This document shows, in pieces, positions 35,402-44,571 of a stretch of DNA of 64,000 nucleotides. The stretch covers positions 4,216,001-4,280,000 of the forward strand of contig NZ_CP016428.1 of NCBI RefSeq assembly GCF_001693385.1, read 5' to 3'. The DNA comes from Bradyrhizobium icense. Lineage in GTDB: Bacteria; Pseudomonadota; Alphaproteobacteria; Rhizobiales; Xanthobacteraceae. Each line of letters begins with the position of its first letter. Position 1 is the stretch's first letter. The position numbers and the translations under genes were made by a program. The notes under the pieces are model-generated. The model did not search any database. It was not told the origin of the DNA and worked only from the letters and a program-made list of their open reading frames with translations.

Positions 35402-36391
35402 TTAGCCGAGGACGTCGCGATTGATCACGTTCTGGCGCAACGGATCGCCGTCCAGTACGCTCAGAATGTTGCGGGCGGTCTGCTCGCTCATCCGGTCCAC
35501 GGCTTCCACCGTGACGCCGGCGACATGCGGCGCCATGATGACGTTCGGCAGAGCGAGGAGCGCCTGACCGGCCGGCGGCGGCTCCTGCTCGAAAACGTCG
35601 AGCCCCGCGCCGGCAAGGTTGCCGGACACCAGCGCGTCATGCAGCGCGGCTTCGTCGACGATGCCGCCGCGCGCCGTGTTGATCAGATAGGCGGTCGGCT
35701 TCATCCGCTTCAGCCTGTCGGCATTGAACATGCCGACAGTCTCCGGATTCTTGGGACAATGAATGCTGACGAAGTCGGCCCGCGGCAGCGCTGCGTTGAG
35801 GTCGGCGACCGGTTCGCATCCGGCGGCCTTGATGTCGGCGGGGAGCTTATAGGGGTCGAACACCAGGACGTTCATTTCCATCGCGAGGCAGCGCTTGGCG
35901 GTGCGCGTGCCGATGCGCCCAAAACCTACGATCAGAACCGTTTTGCCAAACAGGTCGTAGGGCAGCATCCCCAGTCGATCCGCCCATTTGTCGTCCCTGA
36001 CGAGCGAATGCATTTCCGTTGCACGCTTGGCGAGCGTCAGCATCATGAACAGCGCGTGTTCGGCAACCGACGGCGAATTGGCGGTGCCGGCCACCATCAG
36101 CGGCACCTTGCGGCGGCTCAGCGCGGGGACGTCGACGGCGTCGAAGCCGACGCCGATCCGGGTCACGACCAGCATGGCTTTCGAGGACTCAAGCTCGGGC
36201 TCGCCAAAACGGGTGGCACCGAGAGCGACGCCGTGGACCGGCGCATGCTCCTTCAGCTTGATATTGAAATCCGTCTGCGAAATCATGTTGGGAAATTCGA
36301 CGAGTTCGATGTCGTCTCGCGCGTGAAGTAGCGCTCTTCCCTGCTGCGACATCGATTCCGTGATGAAGATTTTCTTCTTGTTGGTAGTCAT
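35402..36391 (-). CDS. D-isomer specific 2-hydroxyacid dehydrogenase
   Basis: A 329-residue NAD-dependent oxidoreductase. The nucleotide-binding motif is VLIVGFGRIGTRTAKR near 148, the catalytic arginine region NTARGGIVDEAAL near 234 and the histidine region APHVAGVTVEAVDRM near 285. Substrates in this family include phosphoglycerate, glyoxylate and hydroxypyruvate; the substrate here is unknown. It is placed 30 bp after the ABC ATPase and 66 bp before the amidase, in the same operon. Confidence 0.9.
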   Translation of the reverse strand: MTTNKKKIFITESMSQQGRALLHARDDIELVEFPNMISQTDFNIKLKEHAPVHGVALGATRFGEPELESSKAMLVVTRIGVGFDAVDVPALSRRKVPLMVAGTANSPSVAEHALFMMLTLAKRATEMHSLVRDDKWADRLGMLPYDLFGKTVLIVGFGRIGTRTAKRCLAMEMNVLVFDPYKLPADIKAAGCEPVADLNAALPRADFVSIHCPKNPETVGMFNADRLKRMKPTAYLINTARGGIVDEAALHDALVSGNLAGAGLDVFEQEPPPAGQALLALPNVIMAPHVAGVTVEAVDRMSEQTARNILSVLDGDPLRQNVINRDVLG

Positions 36392-36421
36392 TTCCTGCCC
36401 TTAGGTCACGCAATCGCGCCG

Positions 36422-37522
36422 TCAAAGGACGACGCCGGTCACCTCGTTTAGCAGGTGCATATTGTTTAGGTCCACAGCCAATCGGAGGGGGGCGCCGTCC
36501 TGCGCGCCGGCATTGGGATTGACCCTGCCGCAGACCTGCGAGCCTTCCAGCGTAAAATAGATCAGCGTCTCCATTCCCATCGGCTCGGTGACGTCGAGCA
36601 CGGTCTCGAAGGCCTCCACGCCGGGTGCAAGATGCGGCCGAGCCTCGGTGATATGCTCGGGCCGCAGCCCCAGCAGCAATTGGTCGGTGCGCGGAATGCC
36701 CTGATAGCGGGCGGCGCGGGCCGGCGGCAGCGGGAAGGCGATGCGGTCGGTCAACCGGACGTGCAACTTGCCGGCGAGATCCTCCAGCCGGCACGGAACG
36801 AAGTTCATCGCCGGCGAGCCGATGAAGCTGGCGACGAATTTCGTCGCCGGCTTGTGATAGAGCTCGTTCGGCGTGCCGATCTGCTCGATCCGGCCATGGT
36901 TCATCACTACAACGCGGTCGGCCAGCGTCATCGCCTCCACCTGGTCGTGGGTTACGTAGACCGTCGTGGTGCGGACCTTCTGGTGCACCTTCTTGATCTC
37001 GATCCGCATCTGCACACGCAGCTTGGCATCGAGGTTGGACAACGGCTCGTCGAACAGAAATACCTTTGGGTTACGCACGATGGCGCGGCCCATGGCGACG
37101 CGCTGGCGCTGGCCGCCGGACAATTGCTTCGGCTTGCGGTCGACAAGTTCGACGATGTCGAGCATGCGCGCGGCCTCGTCGATGCGGCTCTTGATCTCGG
37201 CCTTGGGGTAGCGCTTCAGCCGCAGCCCGAACGACATATTCTCCGCAACCGTCATGTGCGGATAGAGCGCGTAGTTCTGAAACACCATCGCGATATCGCG
37301 ATCCTTCGGCGGCACGTCGTTGACGATGTCGCCGCCGATCATGATGTCGCCGTCGGAGATGTCTTCCAGGCCGGCGATCATCCGTAGCGTGGTCGACTTG
37401 CCGCAGCCAGACGGTCCCACTAGCACGACGAACTCATGGTCGGCGATGTCGAGGTCGATGCCGCGCACCGCCTCAACCTCGTCATAGCGCTTCACAACCT
37501 TACGCAACGTCACGTCAGCCAT
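36422..37522 (-). CDS. Sugar-type ABC transporter ATPase (MalK/UgpC family)
   Basis: A 366-residue importer ATPase: Walker A GPSGCGKST at 36-44, signature LSGGQRQRVAMGRAI near 133, Walker B FLFDEPLSNLDAKLR near 155 and the H-loop VTHDQVEAMTLADR. A C-terminal OB/TOBE regulatory domain follows from about 235. The start at 37522 (MADVTLRKVV) was chosen over 37543, which runs into the preceding permease gene. It completes a CUT1-type importer with the two permeases and the binding protein. Confidence 0.93.
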   Translation of the reverse strand: MADVTLRKVVKRYDEVEAVRGIDLDIADHEFVVLVGPSGCGKSTTLRMIAGLEDISDGDIMIGGDIVNDVPPKDRDIAMVFQNYALYPHMTVAENMSFGLRLKRYPKAEIKSRIDEAARMLDIVELVDRKPKQLSGGQRQRVAMGRAIVRNPKVFLFDEPLSNLDAKLRVQMRIEIKKVHQKVRTTTVYVTHDQVEAMTLADRVVVMNHGRIEQIGTPNELYHKPATKFVASFIGSPAMNFVPCRLEDLAGKLHVRLTDRIAFPLPPARAARYQGIPRTDQLLLGLRPEHITEARPHLAPGVEAFETVLDVTEPMGMETLIYFTLEGSQVCGRVNPNAGAQDGAPLRLAVDLNNMHLLNEVTGVVL

Positions 37523-37526
37523 GAGA

Positions 37527-38438
37527 TCAACCCTTTGTCGCACCGGCGGTCAGGCCGGCAATGTAATAGTCCATCAGGAATGCGTAGATGATCAGCGGCG
37601 GCGCTGCGCCGAGCAGGGCGCCGGTCATGATCTGCCCCCAGTTGAACACGTCGCCCTTGATCAGCGTGGTAATGATGCCGACCGGCATCACCAACTGGTC
37701 CGTCGAAGTCGTGAACACCAGTGGATAGAGGAATTGCGCCCATGACACCGTGAAGGCGAAGATGGTCGCCGCAATGATGCCGGGAAAGGCAACCGGAATG
37801 AATATCCGCGTCAGTGTCTGGATCCACGACGCGCCGTCGATGACGGCGGCTTCATCCAGCTCCTTCGGGATCGAGGCGAAATAGCCGATCATGATCCAGG
37901 TGCAGAACGGCACCGTCAGGGTCGGATAAAGGATCAGCAGCACGTACCATCTGTTGATGAGCTGGATGCCGGTCCAGTCGCCGATGACTGCGAACATCTT
38001 GAATAGCGGAATGAAGAGCAGTGTCTCGGGGATGAGATAGGTCAGGAATACGCCGGTCGCGAGCGTCGCCGAACCCCAGAACCGCATCCTCGACAGCGCA
38101 AAGGCTGCGGGTACCGATATCAGCATGGTGATGGTGACGACGAAGATCGATACGATCGCCGAGTTCCAGAAGAAGCGCAGGAACTGGTTCGACGTCAGTA
38201 GCGCGATGTAGTTCTCCAGAGTTGGATGGAACACCCACCACGGATTGGTGGCCGCCGAGATCTCCGCGCTGCTCTTCAGCGAGGTGATGAGCATGTAGAC
38301 CGGCGGCGTCAGGAAGAAGATCGCGAAGATCACCAGGAAGAAATAGGACCAGCGCAACGCCCACGCGCGGTCGCGGCTTATGCTGCCGTACTTGGCCTTG
38401 CGGGTCGGTCCGGCCTTGTCGATTGTCACCGTGCTCAT
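37527..38438 (-). CDS. Sugar-type ABC transporter permease (MalG-like)
   Basis: A 303-residue membrane protein with six predicted helices and the EAA loop PKELDEAAVIDGASWIQTLTRIFIPVAFPGIIA near 212, the contact to the ATPase. It overlaps the other permease by one base (stop and start share TGATG), so the pair is translationally coupled. Confidence 0.92.
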   Translation of the reverse strand: MSTVTIDKAGPTRKAKYGSISRDRAWALRWSYFFLVIFAIFFLTPPVYMLITSLKSSAEISAATNPWWVFHPTLENYIALLTSNQFLRFFWNSAIVSIFVVTITMLISVPAAFALSRMRFWGSATLATGVFLTYLIPETLLFIPLFKMFAVIGDWTGIQLINRWYVLLILYPTLTVPFCTWIMIGYFASIPKELDEAAVIDGASWIQTLTRIFIPVAFPGIIAATIFAFTVSWAQFLYPLVFTTSTDQLVMPVGIITTLIKGDVFNWGQIMTGALLGAAPPLIIYAFLMDYYIAGLTAGATKG

Positions 38439-39373
38439 CAGGCTTCATTCCCGCGTTTGGAGATATCGCGTAGGATGAAGATGGCCGCGACCGCCAGGAT
38501 TGGCACCATGAAGAGGGATACGCTGGCGCCGAGCGGTATATCGCTGCCCTCGATCCCGATGCGGAACGCCCACGTTGCGAAAATATGGGTGTGATCGAGC
38601 GGGCCGCCCGCGGTCAGGATGCGCACGATGTCAAAATTGGCGAAGGTCACGATCAGCGAGAACAGCGTCGTGATCGCGATGATGTTTCGCATCATCGGCA
38701 GCGTGACGTACCAGATGCGCTGCCACCAATTGGCCCCATCGATGGCGGCGGCCTCGTAGAGCTGTTCCGGCACGGATTTCAGCGCCGCCAGATACATGAT
38801 CATGAAGAACGGCGCACCCACCCAGATATTGACGAGGATGACCGAGAATCGCGCCCAATAGGCATCGCCGGTCCATGGAATCGGGCCGATGCCGAAGAAC
38901 GAGAGCGTATAGTTGAACGCGCTGTAGGAGGGATCGAACAGCCAGAGCCAGGCCAGCGTACTCATCGCCGGCGGGATCACCCACGGCACCAACAGCATGC
39001 CGCGCCACTTGCGCTGCCCCTTGGCCGGGATGTTGTGGACGAAGTGCGCAATGATAAAGCCGAGCACCGCCTTGAAGATGACGGCCGTGATCGCGAAGAT
39101 GCAGGATTGCTGCACGACGAGCCAGAATGTCTCGCGCTTGAACAGGAATTCGAAGTTGCCAAGCCCGACGAAACGCGACATCGACTTGTTCAATGTCGCC
39201 AGGTGCAGCGCGTAGAAGGCCGGATAGATGACCAGCGTCGCGATCAGCAGGATCAGCGGAAGAGCCATCAAGAATGCGACAGTCGACTTGCGCCTGAGCG
39301 CATTGTGAAGACTGGAGCGTTTGCGCGCGGTTTGCGCGGCAGCCCGGTTCGGCCGCAATGCGACGTCAGCCAT
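38438..39373 (-). CDS. Sugar-type ABC transporter permease (MalF/UgpA-like)
   Basis: A 311-residue membrane protein with a basic N-terminus (residues 1-30), about six helices and the EAA loop PEQLYEAAAIDGANWWQRIWYVTLPMMRNI near 205. It follows the binding-protein gene after a 110-bp spacer that carries a strong hairpin at 39442-39467. Confidence 0.92.
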   Translation of the reverse strand: MADVALRPNRAAAQTARKRSSLHNALRRKSTVAFLMALPLILLIATLVIYPAFYALHLATLNKSMSRFVGLGNFEFLFKRETFWLVVQQSCIFAITAVIFKAVLGFIIAHFVHNIPAKGQRKWRGMLLVPWVIPPAMSTLAWLWLFDPSYSAFNYTLSFFGIGPIPWTGDAYWARFSVILVNIWVGAPFFMIMYLAALKSVPEQLYEAAAIDGANWWQRIWYVTLPMMRNIIAITTLFSLIVTFANFDIVRILTAGGPLDHTHIFATWAFRIGIEGSDIPLGASVSLFMVPILAVAAIFILRDISKRGNEA

Positions 39374-39441
39374 GGTGCGTTTTCATCCTATAACGTTTCT
39401 GTCGGCTTCGCCGGGCCTACGATTGAAGGTGGATAGGGAAT

Positions 39442-39467
39442 GGCGGCCTGCGATCAGGCAGGCCGCC
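39442..39467 (-). terminator. Intercistronic hairpin between binding protein and permease genes
   Basis: GGCGGCCTGC at 39442-39451 and GCAGGCCGCC at 39458-39467 form a perfect 10-bp GC stem with a 6-base loop and no T run. In importer operons such hairpins usually protect the upstream binding-protein message or limit read-through to the permeases. Confidence 0.7.
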
Positions 39468-39483
39468 AGGGTATCCCCGTCCG

Positions 39484-40824
39484 TCAGCTCCGCATGAAGC
39501 CTTCGCACTCGCCTTCGGCCCAGGCGAGCACCTTCTCCATCGCTTCGCCCTTGGAATAGCGCAGGCACATCTTGGTGAGGGTCGCCTGCGTATAGATCTG
39601 CTGGGCGATCTTCGGTGGGGCGGGTGCCGCGGCGATCGAAAGAGTCTGGTGGTTGTGCGGGTTCGGATAGTGGTAGAGCGTGCCCTTTGGCGGCCCTTCC
39701 TCCTGCCAGACCTTCAGCGTAGTTAGCTTTTCGTAGCAAGGCAGGTCGTAGCCTCCGCTCGCCACACACATCTTCTCGATCGCATCCGCTTGCGAAAGCG
39801 CCCTGAGCACGCTCTTGGCCGCTTCCTTGTTCTTGGAGAACGACCAGGTGCCCCAGAAGTAGGAGAGGTAAGGCGCGTAGCGGCCTTTCGGACCGGCCGG
39901 GAAGCCATGGGTCCAGCACTGCTCGGCGACTTGCGGCGCGTCGCGCTTGGCCACGGCCCAGGCGCTCGGCGGGTTCATGATCAGGGCGCCCCTGCCGGAG
40001 ACCAGCCATTTGTTGTTGGAAGAGTCGTCCCAGGCGCCAGCATCCGGCGGCAGGAAGGAGATCAGCTTCTTGTAGAATTCCAGTGCCTGGCGCACCGCGT
40101 CGGTCTTGACGGTGAGGTTGCCCTTCTCATCGACGAGGGCAGCACCGAACGACTGGAAGATCGCGCCGGCCGTATCGACGTTGTCGCTGGTCTCGCCAAG
40201 TCCGATGCCGAAGGGAACGCCGCCTTTCTGGCAGGCCTCTGCGGCCTTGAGAAAGGTTTCCAGGGTCCAACTGTCGGCCTTCGGCGGGGCGCCTGCGGGA
40301 TACAATGCCTTCACGTCGATGCCGGCATGCTGCTTCATCAGGTCGATGCGGGAGCAGGGCCCCTTAATCTGGCTGCCGACGCTCGCGGGCACCGCGAGCC
40401 ATTTGCCTTTGGACTGGCCAAGATATTTCACGGTACCGTTGGGTTCGCCGTTCTGCTTGATGAGGCCTTCCATGACGTCGTTCATGGGTTCCAGCAGTTC
40501 GGCCTGCGCATGCGGCCACCAGGTCGGCATGGCGAGAATGTCGTGGCCGGATTTCGCCTGTGCTTCGGCTGCGATGGTGAGCAGGTTCTTGTTGCCCTGG
40601 CTCGGGATGTAGTCGATCTGAACCTCGACCTTCTCCTTTTCCGCCCAGGCATTGACGATGTCGGTCGAGGCCTTGTTGGCGCCGGGAACCCAGTGGTCCC
40701 AGAAACCGATCGAGAGCTTGCCGGCGGCATGGGCGCCGCGCACATAAGGCGCGGTGATGAGCGCTGCGGATGACAGCGCTGTCGCAGCAACGAATTGTCG
40801 GCGAGAAAGCTTCCTGCGTGACAT
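39484..40824 (-). CDS. ABC transporter substrate-binding protein, family 1, Tat-exported
   Basis: A 446-residue periplasmic binding protein. The N-terminus carries a twin-arginine signal (RKLSRRQFVAATALSSAALI, cleavage near AHA at 33), so it is exported folded. The mature part has the family 1 pattern, with AMPTWWPHAQAELLEPMNDVMEGL near 98 and aromatic residues suited to a polar ligand. It heads the operon SBP-permease-permease-ATPase-dehydrogenase-amidase. AGAGGA seven bases upstream supports the start. The ligand is unknown; a sugar acid or amide is suggested by the two enzymes. Confidence 0.92.
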   Translation of the reverse strand: MSRRKLSRRQFVAATALSSAALITAPYVRGAHAAGKLSIGFWDHWVPGANKASTDIVNAWAEKEKVEVQIDYIPSQGNKNLLTIAAEAQAKSGHDILAMPTWWPHAQAELLEPMNDVMEGLIKQNGEPNGTVKYLGQSKGKWLAVPASVGSQIKGPCSRIDLMKQHAGIDVKALYPAGAPPKADSWTLETFLKAAEACQKGGVPFGIGLGETSDNVDTAGAIFQSFGAALVDEKGNLTVKTDAVRQALEFYKKLISFLPPDAGAWDDSSNNKWLVSGRGALIMNPPSAWAVAKRDAPQVAEQCWTHGFPAGPKGRYAPYLSYFWGTWSFSKNKEAAKSVLRALSQADAIEKMCVASGGYDLPCYEKLTTLKVWQEEGPPKGTLYHYPNPHNHQTLSIAAAPAPPKIAQQIYTQATLTKMCLRYSKGEAMEKVLAWAEGECEGFMRS

Positions 40825-41277
40825 AACGTTTCCTCTTTGCTGAGCCAGATTTTGCTTCTTATTATTCTTCTCCGTCTGGAGTGGAGCCGCGTTGAGGCGG
40901 TGCCCAGCGGAGATTTTGTAATCGGATCAGACCAGAATTGTTTGCATCTGTCGAGAAAACACATCGCCGCTGTCATTGAACTAACGTTGCGTGGAAATTC
41001 CGGGCGGCGGGAGCGACGATGTCGTGGCCGCGATATCGTCAATAATCACGCGGCGATATTGCGCCGCACACTTTGCGTTCGAGCAGGGCGCAAATTGCGC
41101 CGCTGTCGATGGAAGGCGCGTGTAACTGCTTGCTCCGAAGATGTTTCCTGCCGGGAACCGCGCGGCGCAGCGGTGGACGAGTTTGGGGCGGAAACGATAG
41201 TTTAGGCAGCGAAAGATTCTCACGCGCCTCGGCAATTGCGCGTGGCAAATTTCTCGATCGACCATGGAGACCCGACA
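40825..41277. other. 453-bp spacer between divergent genes
   Basis: Holds the promoter regions of the ABC operon (minus) and the Spy-like gene (plus). Open frames of up to 122 codons exist, but none has a ribosome site or recognisable product. I see no strong palindrome or regulator box. Confidence 0.4.
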
Positions 41278-42045
41278 ATGACATGTCCTCAGCAGCTTGC
41301 GCCGATGCTGTCGCGCTGGTGTTTTGTACTTGGCGCCATCGGCGTGCTGGCTCTTGGCGCGTGTGCGACGGCGAACGCGCAAGGGCTGGTGCAAGGCGTG
41401 CAGCAAGGAGCGCGCGAAGGCAACAAGGCTGCCGGTCCGGTCGGCGGCGTGCTGGGCGGAGCGATCGGCGGCGTCGTCGGCGTGGTCACGGGCGTCACCG
41501 GCGTTCTGACCGGGGGCAACAACAATACCAAGGGTGGACAGGCTCCGGCAGCGAAGGATTCCAAGCAGGGCGAGCCTTCCAAGCAGGGTGAGACCTCGAA
41601 GCCTTCGAAGGGGTCCAAGGCGACGAAGATCGCCAAGCAGCAACAACCGCAGCAACCGGCGGTCCTCACCCAGACCGGCGCACCGCAACTGACGGCCGAA
41701 CAGATCGTCGCCAACAGCGACGCCAATATCGAGCGGATCAAGAAGGAGCTAAATCTCACGCCCGAGCAGGAGAAGCACTGGGCCGCGTTCAACAGTGCGA
41801 TGCACTATCTCGGTCACAATGGCGCCGACCGGCTCAACCTGCGCATTGCACGCGCCAAGCGCGATCCTCCCGACGACATCATCGAGCAGATGCGCAATGA
41901 GGCTCAATTTCTCAATGATCGCGCCGTCGATCAGCGCAACGTGGCCGATTCCGCAGAGCCGCTATTTGCCAGCTTGGACGACAAGCAAAAGGCGGTCTTC
42001 ATTCAGGAAATGGTCAACCTCAGCCACGAGCGCGGGCTCGACTAG
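41278..42045 (+). CDS. Exported Spy/CpxP-like (LTxxQ-type) protein
   Basis: A 255-residue exported protein. It has a signal with a possible lipobox (VLALGACATA; a cysteine near 30 could be lipidated), a glycine-rich hydrophobic stretch (GPVGGVLGGAIGGVVGVV, about 54-71), a Lys/Gln/Pro linker, and a helical C-terminal half with LNLTPEQEKHW near 158 that matches the LTxxQ repeat of Spy/CpxP chaperones. The ATG at 41278 has GGAG eight bases upstream; an ATG at 41263 would be out of frame. Function in the periplasm is inferred. Confidence 0.75.
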   Translation: MTCPQQLAPMLSRWCFVLGAIGVLALGACATANAQGLVQGVQQGAREGNKAAGPVGGVLGGAIGGVVGVVTGVTGVLTGGNNNTKGGQAPAAKDSKQGEPSKQGETSKPSKGSKATKIAKQQQPQQPAVLTQTGAPQLTAEQIVANSDANIERIKKELNLTPEQEKHWAAFNSAMHYLGHNGADRLNLRIARAKRDPPDDIIEQMRNEAQFLNDRAVDQRNVADSAEPLFASLDDKQKAVFIQEMVNLSHERGLD

Positions 42046-42061
42046 AAGGGGGCGGCCGGAC

Positions 42062-42118
42062 GAATAGCCGGGCACGCATGCCCTGGGGTAGGTTGAAAGG
42101 CGCGGCACCCGGCTATTC
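42062..42118. terminator. Inverted repeat downstream of the Spy-like gene
   Basis: GAATAGCCGGG at 42062-42072 and CCCGGCTATTC at 42108-42118 are perfect 11-bp complements with a 35-bp centre. It starts 17 bp after the stop; a terminator or end-of-transcript structure is likely, though no T run follows. Confidence 0.5.
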
Positions 42119-42283
42119 TGCCGCAGCGGCGCGGCTCCTCCAATTTCATTGCAATGATGAAGAAAACCGGACGAACTCGCGCCTTACTGATGGCTGACTT
42201 GCGGCGTTGTCGGGAACTTGGTTCTTTGGCGGACGGTGTTGCAGCGCGACATCACGCGCAGGTCAGGCGGCAGGAGCGAGCCC

Positions 42284-42449
42284 TCAGGCATTGGGAAAGT
42301 TCAGCTCCAGGCCGACGCCATCAATAGCCGGGGAAATCCAGCGGCGGACGGTCGCCATTCTCCAGCCCAAGCACATCGCAATAGAAATCCTTGGTGCGCT
42401 CGAGATCGGCGGGCTCAATGGTGTAGTGCTGCAGTCCGCCAGGTCCCAT
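42284..42449 (-). pseudogene. VOC (glyoxalase/dioxygenase) gene with internal deletion
   Basis: From an ATG with GGAG upstream the frame reads a typical VOC N-terminus (GLQHYTIEPADLERTKDFYC, then DVLGLENGDRPPLDFPGY) and stops at codon 43. In the next frame the following bases read DGVGLELNFPNA and a stop, which is the expected C-terminus of the same family. Roughly 70 to 80 middle codons are missing, including the second metal-ligand region. Its intact form would have been the operon partner of the acyl-CoA dehydrogenase-like gene 12 bp upstream. Confidence 0.75.
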
Positions 42450-42460
42450 GGCCGTTCTCC

Positions 42461-43663
42461 CTAAACAAAGCTGAGGTCGGTATCGACGCCCATCATCCAG
42501 GCGCCGACGGTTTCAAAATGCCGGAGTTGGCCTTGCAACTGCTGGGTCACGGTATGGATGTCGCGGAACCGCCGCTCCAGCGGATGGTTCTCGAAGATCG
42601 CAGTAGCGCCTGCGGCGTTGTAGGCGAAGTCGACCGCCTCGCGCGCCTTGTGGATAGCATGGGTCGAGGCCATGCGTATGTTCATGCGCTGCGCGACCGT
42701 GATGGTGGCGCCGGCGGTGAGATCCTTCCAGGTGTCGGCCATCGATTGCAACACATAGCCGCGCGCGGCGCGCAGATTGACTTCCGCCTGGGCGAGGTTG
42801 CACTGGACCACGGCATTATCCCGCAACGAGATCCTCGCGCCACGCGGCACCTTGTTGCGCATCGTATCGACGAAGTTGTCGAGGGCGGTGCGGGCGATGC
42901 CGCAGGCGACACCGGCAAAGCCGACCTGATAGCAGGTGTGGTTGCTCATGCGGTAGAGCGGGCCGCGCTCGCGGCATTCCCGGTCGAACTCACGGGTAAT
43001 CGAATGGTCGGCGCGCACGAAAAAGTCGTTGAGCGCGAACTGGTCGCTGGCGGTGCCGCGCAGGCCCACGGTGTTCCAGATGTCGGTCCACTCGACGTCT
43101 TCGGAGCGTACCAGCATGGTGCGCTCGAGCGGGGCTCCATTGGCGTCGTATCTGGGCGAACCGTCGGCCGCATAGATCGGGCAGTGCGCGCCGAGCCAGG
43201 TCGCATGCCGGCCGCCGGATGCAAAGGACCACACGCCGGTTACCCGGTAGCCGCCGTCGCATTCGACTGCGCGAACCCTGGGGCCGGGGCCCCATGCCAA
43301 TACTGCGCGCGGATCGCCGAAGATCGCCTGCGCCACCGGCAGATCGAGATAGGCCGCGGACATCGCGCAACCGCCGGCCTGGCTGAGACACCAGGCGGTG
43401 GAAGCATCGGCCTTGGCAATGGTTTCGATGACGTGGAAGAAAGTCATGGGATCGGTTTCGATCCCATTGGTCGAGCGGGGCAGCAACAGCCGGAATAATT
43501 GCGCATCGTGCAGCTTGTCGAGCAGCGCCGGCGGCAGCCGGCGGGTCGTCTCGACGTCGTCGGAAGCTGCCGCGACGTCAGACCGTATGGCTTCGGCCCG
43601 GGCGATCACTGCCTGGTCGCCCGCGAGATCGGCAGAGTTTGCGATCGGTGTATTCAAGGCCAT
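42461..43663 (-). CDS. Acyl-CoA dehydrogenase-like flavin-dependent monooxygenase
   Basis: A 400-residue member of the acyl-CoA dehydrogenase fold, in the branch that includes HsaA/HpaB-like two-component hydroxylases (pattern VIETIAKADASTAWCL, GYRVTGVWSFASGGRHATW, GLRGTASDQFALNDFFV). The catalytic glutamate of true acyl-CoA dehydrogenases is not obvious. It may hydroxylate an aromatic compound using reduced flavin; no reductase gene is adjacent. A broken VOC gene follows in the same direction. Confidence 0.82.
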   Translation of the reverse strand: MALNTPIANSADLAGDQAVIARAEAIRSDVAAASDDVETTRRLPPALLDKLHDAQLFRLLLPRSTNGIETDPMTFFHVIETIAKADASTAWCLSQAGGCAMSAAYLDLPVAQAIFGDPRAVLAWGPGPRVRAVECDGGYRVTGVWSFASGGRHATWLGAHCPIYAADGSPRYDANGAPLERTMLVRSEDVEWTDIWNTVGLRGTASDQFALNDFFVRADHSITREFDRECRERGPLYRMSNHTCYQVGFAGVACGIARTALDNFVDTMRNKVPRGARISLRDNAVVQCNLAQAEVNLRAARGYVLQSMADTWKDLTAGATITVAQRMNIRMASTHAIHKAREAVDFAYNAAGATAIFENHPLERRFRDIHTVTQQLQGQLRHFETVGAWMMGVDTDLSFV

Positions 43664-43965
43664 GCTTGCCGGTTCGTCGCGTCGCGTGCCTCATCGGTGG
43701 ATAAGGCTATCGCGCCGTCGCCATGATCGGCAAGTCCATAGCGCCGCGGAGCACATCTGCGTAAAATCGATTGAGATATCGTGCCGCTCTGCACATCGTG
43801 CCGCTCTGCACAATGAGCCCGACGATCACGTGGACCGTGTGGGACGATTTGGCCCGTCGGCTGGCCATGCCCCGTTCCGGCCTCCCCGCGAACGCGTCCG
43901 ACTTGTTTAAGGTTTTGCGCTAACCTCGCGCATTGGCCGGAATCTATGCGGCGGGGCGAGACGAC
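43664..43965. other. 302-bp spacer before the PilZ gene
   Basis: Contains the promoter side of the acyl-CoA dehydrogenase-like gene and, at 43778-43811, a 17-bp tandem repeat. No gene is supported. Confidence 0.4.
43778..43811. repeat. Tandem 17-bp direct repeat
   Basis: ATCGTGCCGCTCTGCAC occurs twice with no gap (43778-43794 and 43795-43811), identical in both copies. It lies 115 bp upstream of the divergent acyl-CoA dehydrogenase-like start and 155 bp before the PilZ gene. Confidence 0.9.
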
Positions 43966-44256
43966 ATGGAAGAGAAGCGAAAATTTCCGCGAACGGAGAT
44001 CGAGGAGCCTGCCTATGTTTCGTCGGGCGGCTCCGTGATGCGCTGCGTCGTGCGGAACATCTCACGCGAGGGCGCTGCGATCGATGTCGACAACCCTGCC
44101 TTCGTCCCGCAGCATTTTCGTCTGGTGATGGCCAAGGATCCCACAATCGTGCACGAGTGCCGGGTAGCATGGATCCAGAAGAATCGTATCGGCCCGACCT
44201 TCACCAAGATGGTGGACGCGGTTGCGGATCGGCCAACGTCGAGCGGGACGTGCTGA
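43966..44256 (+). CDS. PilZ-domain protein
   Basis: A 96-residue single-domain protein. The c-di-GMP contacts are present: RKFPR near residues 5-9 (RxxxR) and NISREG near 32-37 (NxSxxG), followed by the beta-barrel pattern HECRVAWIQKNRIGPTF. It should bind c-di-GMP in the cytosol. No flagellar, cellulose or cyclase gene is adjacent. The ATG at 43966 gives the family N-terminus. Confidence 0.88.
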   Translation: MEEKRKFPRTEIEEPAYVSSGGSVMRCVVRNISREGAAIDVDNPAFVPQHFRLVMAKDPTIVHECRVAWIQKNRIGPTFTKMVDAVADRPTSSGTC

Positions 44257-44571
44257 GTACCTGCGGCTCGATTTTGCCGTCCAAGTTTCTCGAACGGCAT
44301 CGCGCTTCCAGCGTTCTCATGGATGAAGAACGTCGGCATCGAATCCCTCTTCAGAGCCTCAAGAGGCAAGGCGGTGCGCAAAGATAGATAACAATCGCGT
44401 TTGACTTTCCGCACCACAGTCGGCAGGTTTGTAACCAACAACCATTGCCAACGCCCGCAAGAGGCGAGGTGCCGAGCAGGACGACGAACGTCCGCCGGTT
44501 CGGGGAGCGGGGGATACGCCAGTACAACATGCGACCTCCCTCGCGGTGAGTTACACCAGTGGGAGGAGTTT
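44257..44571. other. 315-bp spacer before the TRAP operon
   Basis: No gene is supported. The last bases give the strong ribosome site GGGAGGAG of dctP. I found no convincing promoter or operator. Confidence 0.4.

Noticed and set aside
44157..44387. 76-codon ORF overlapping the PilZ gene
   Set aside because: It is in a different frame of the PilZ gene and has no own start signal.
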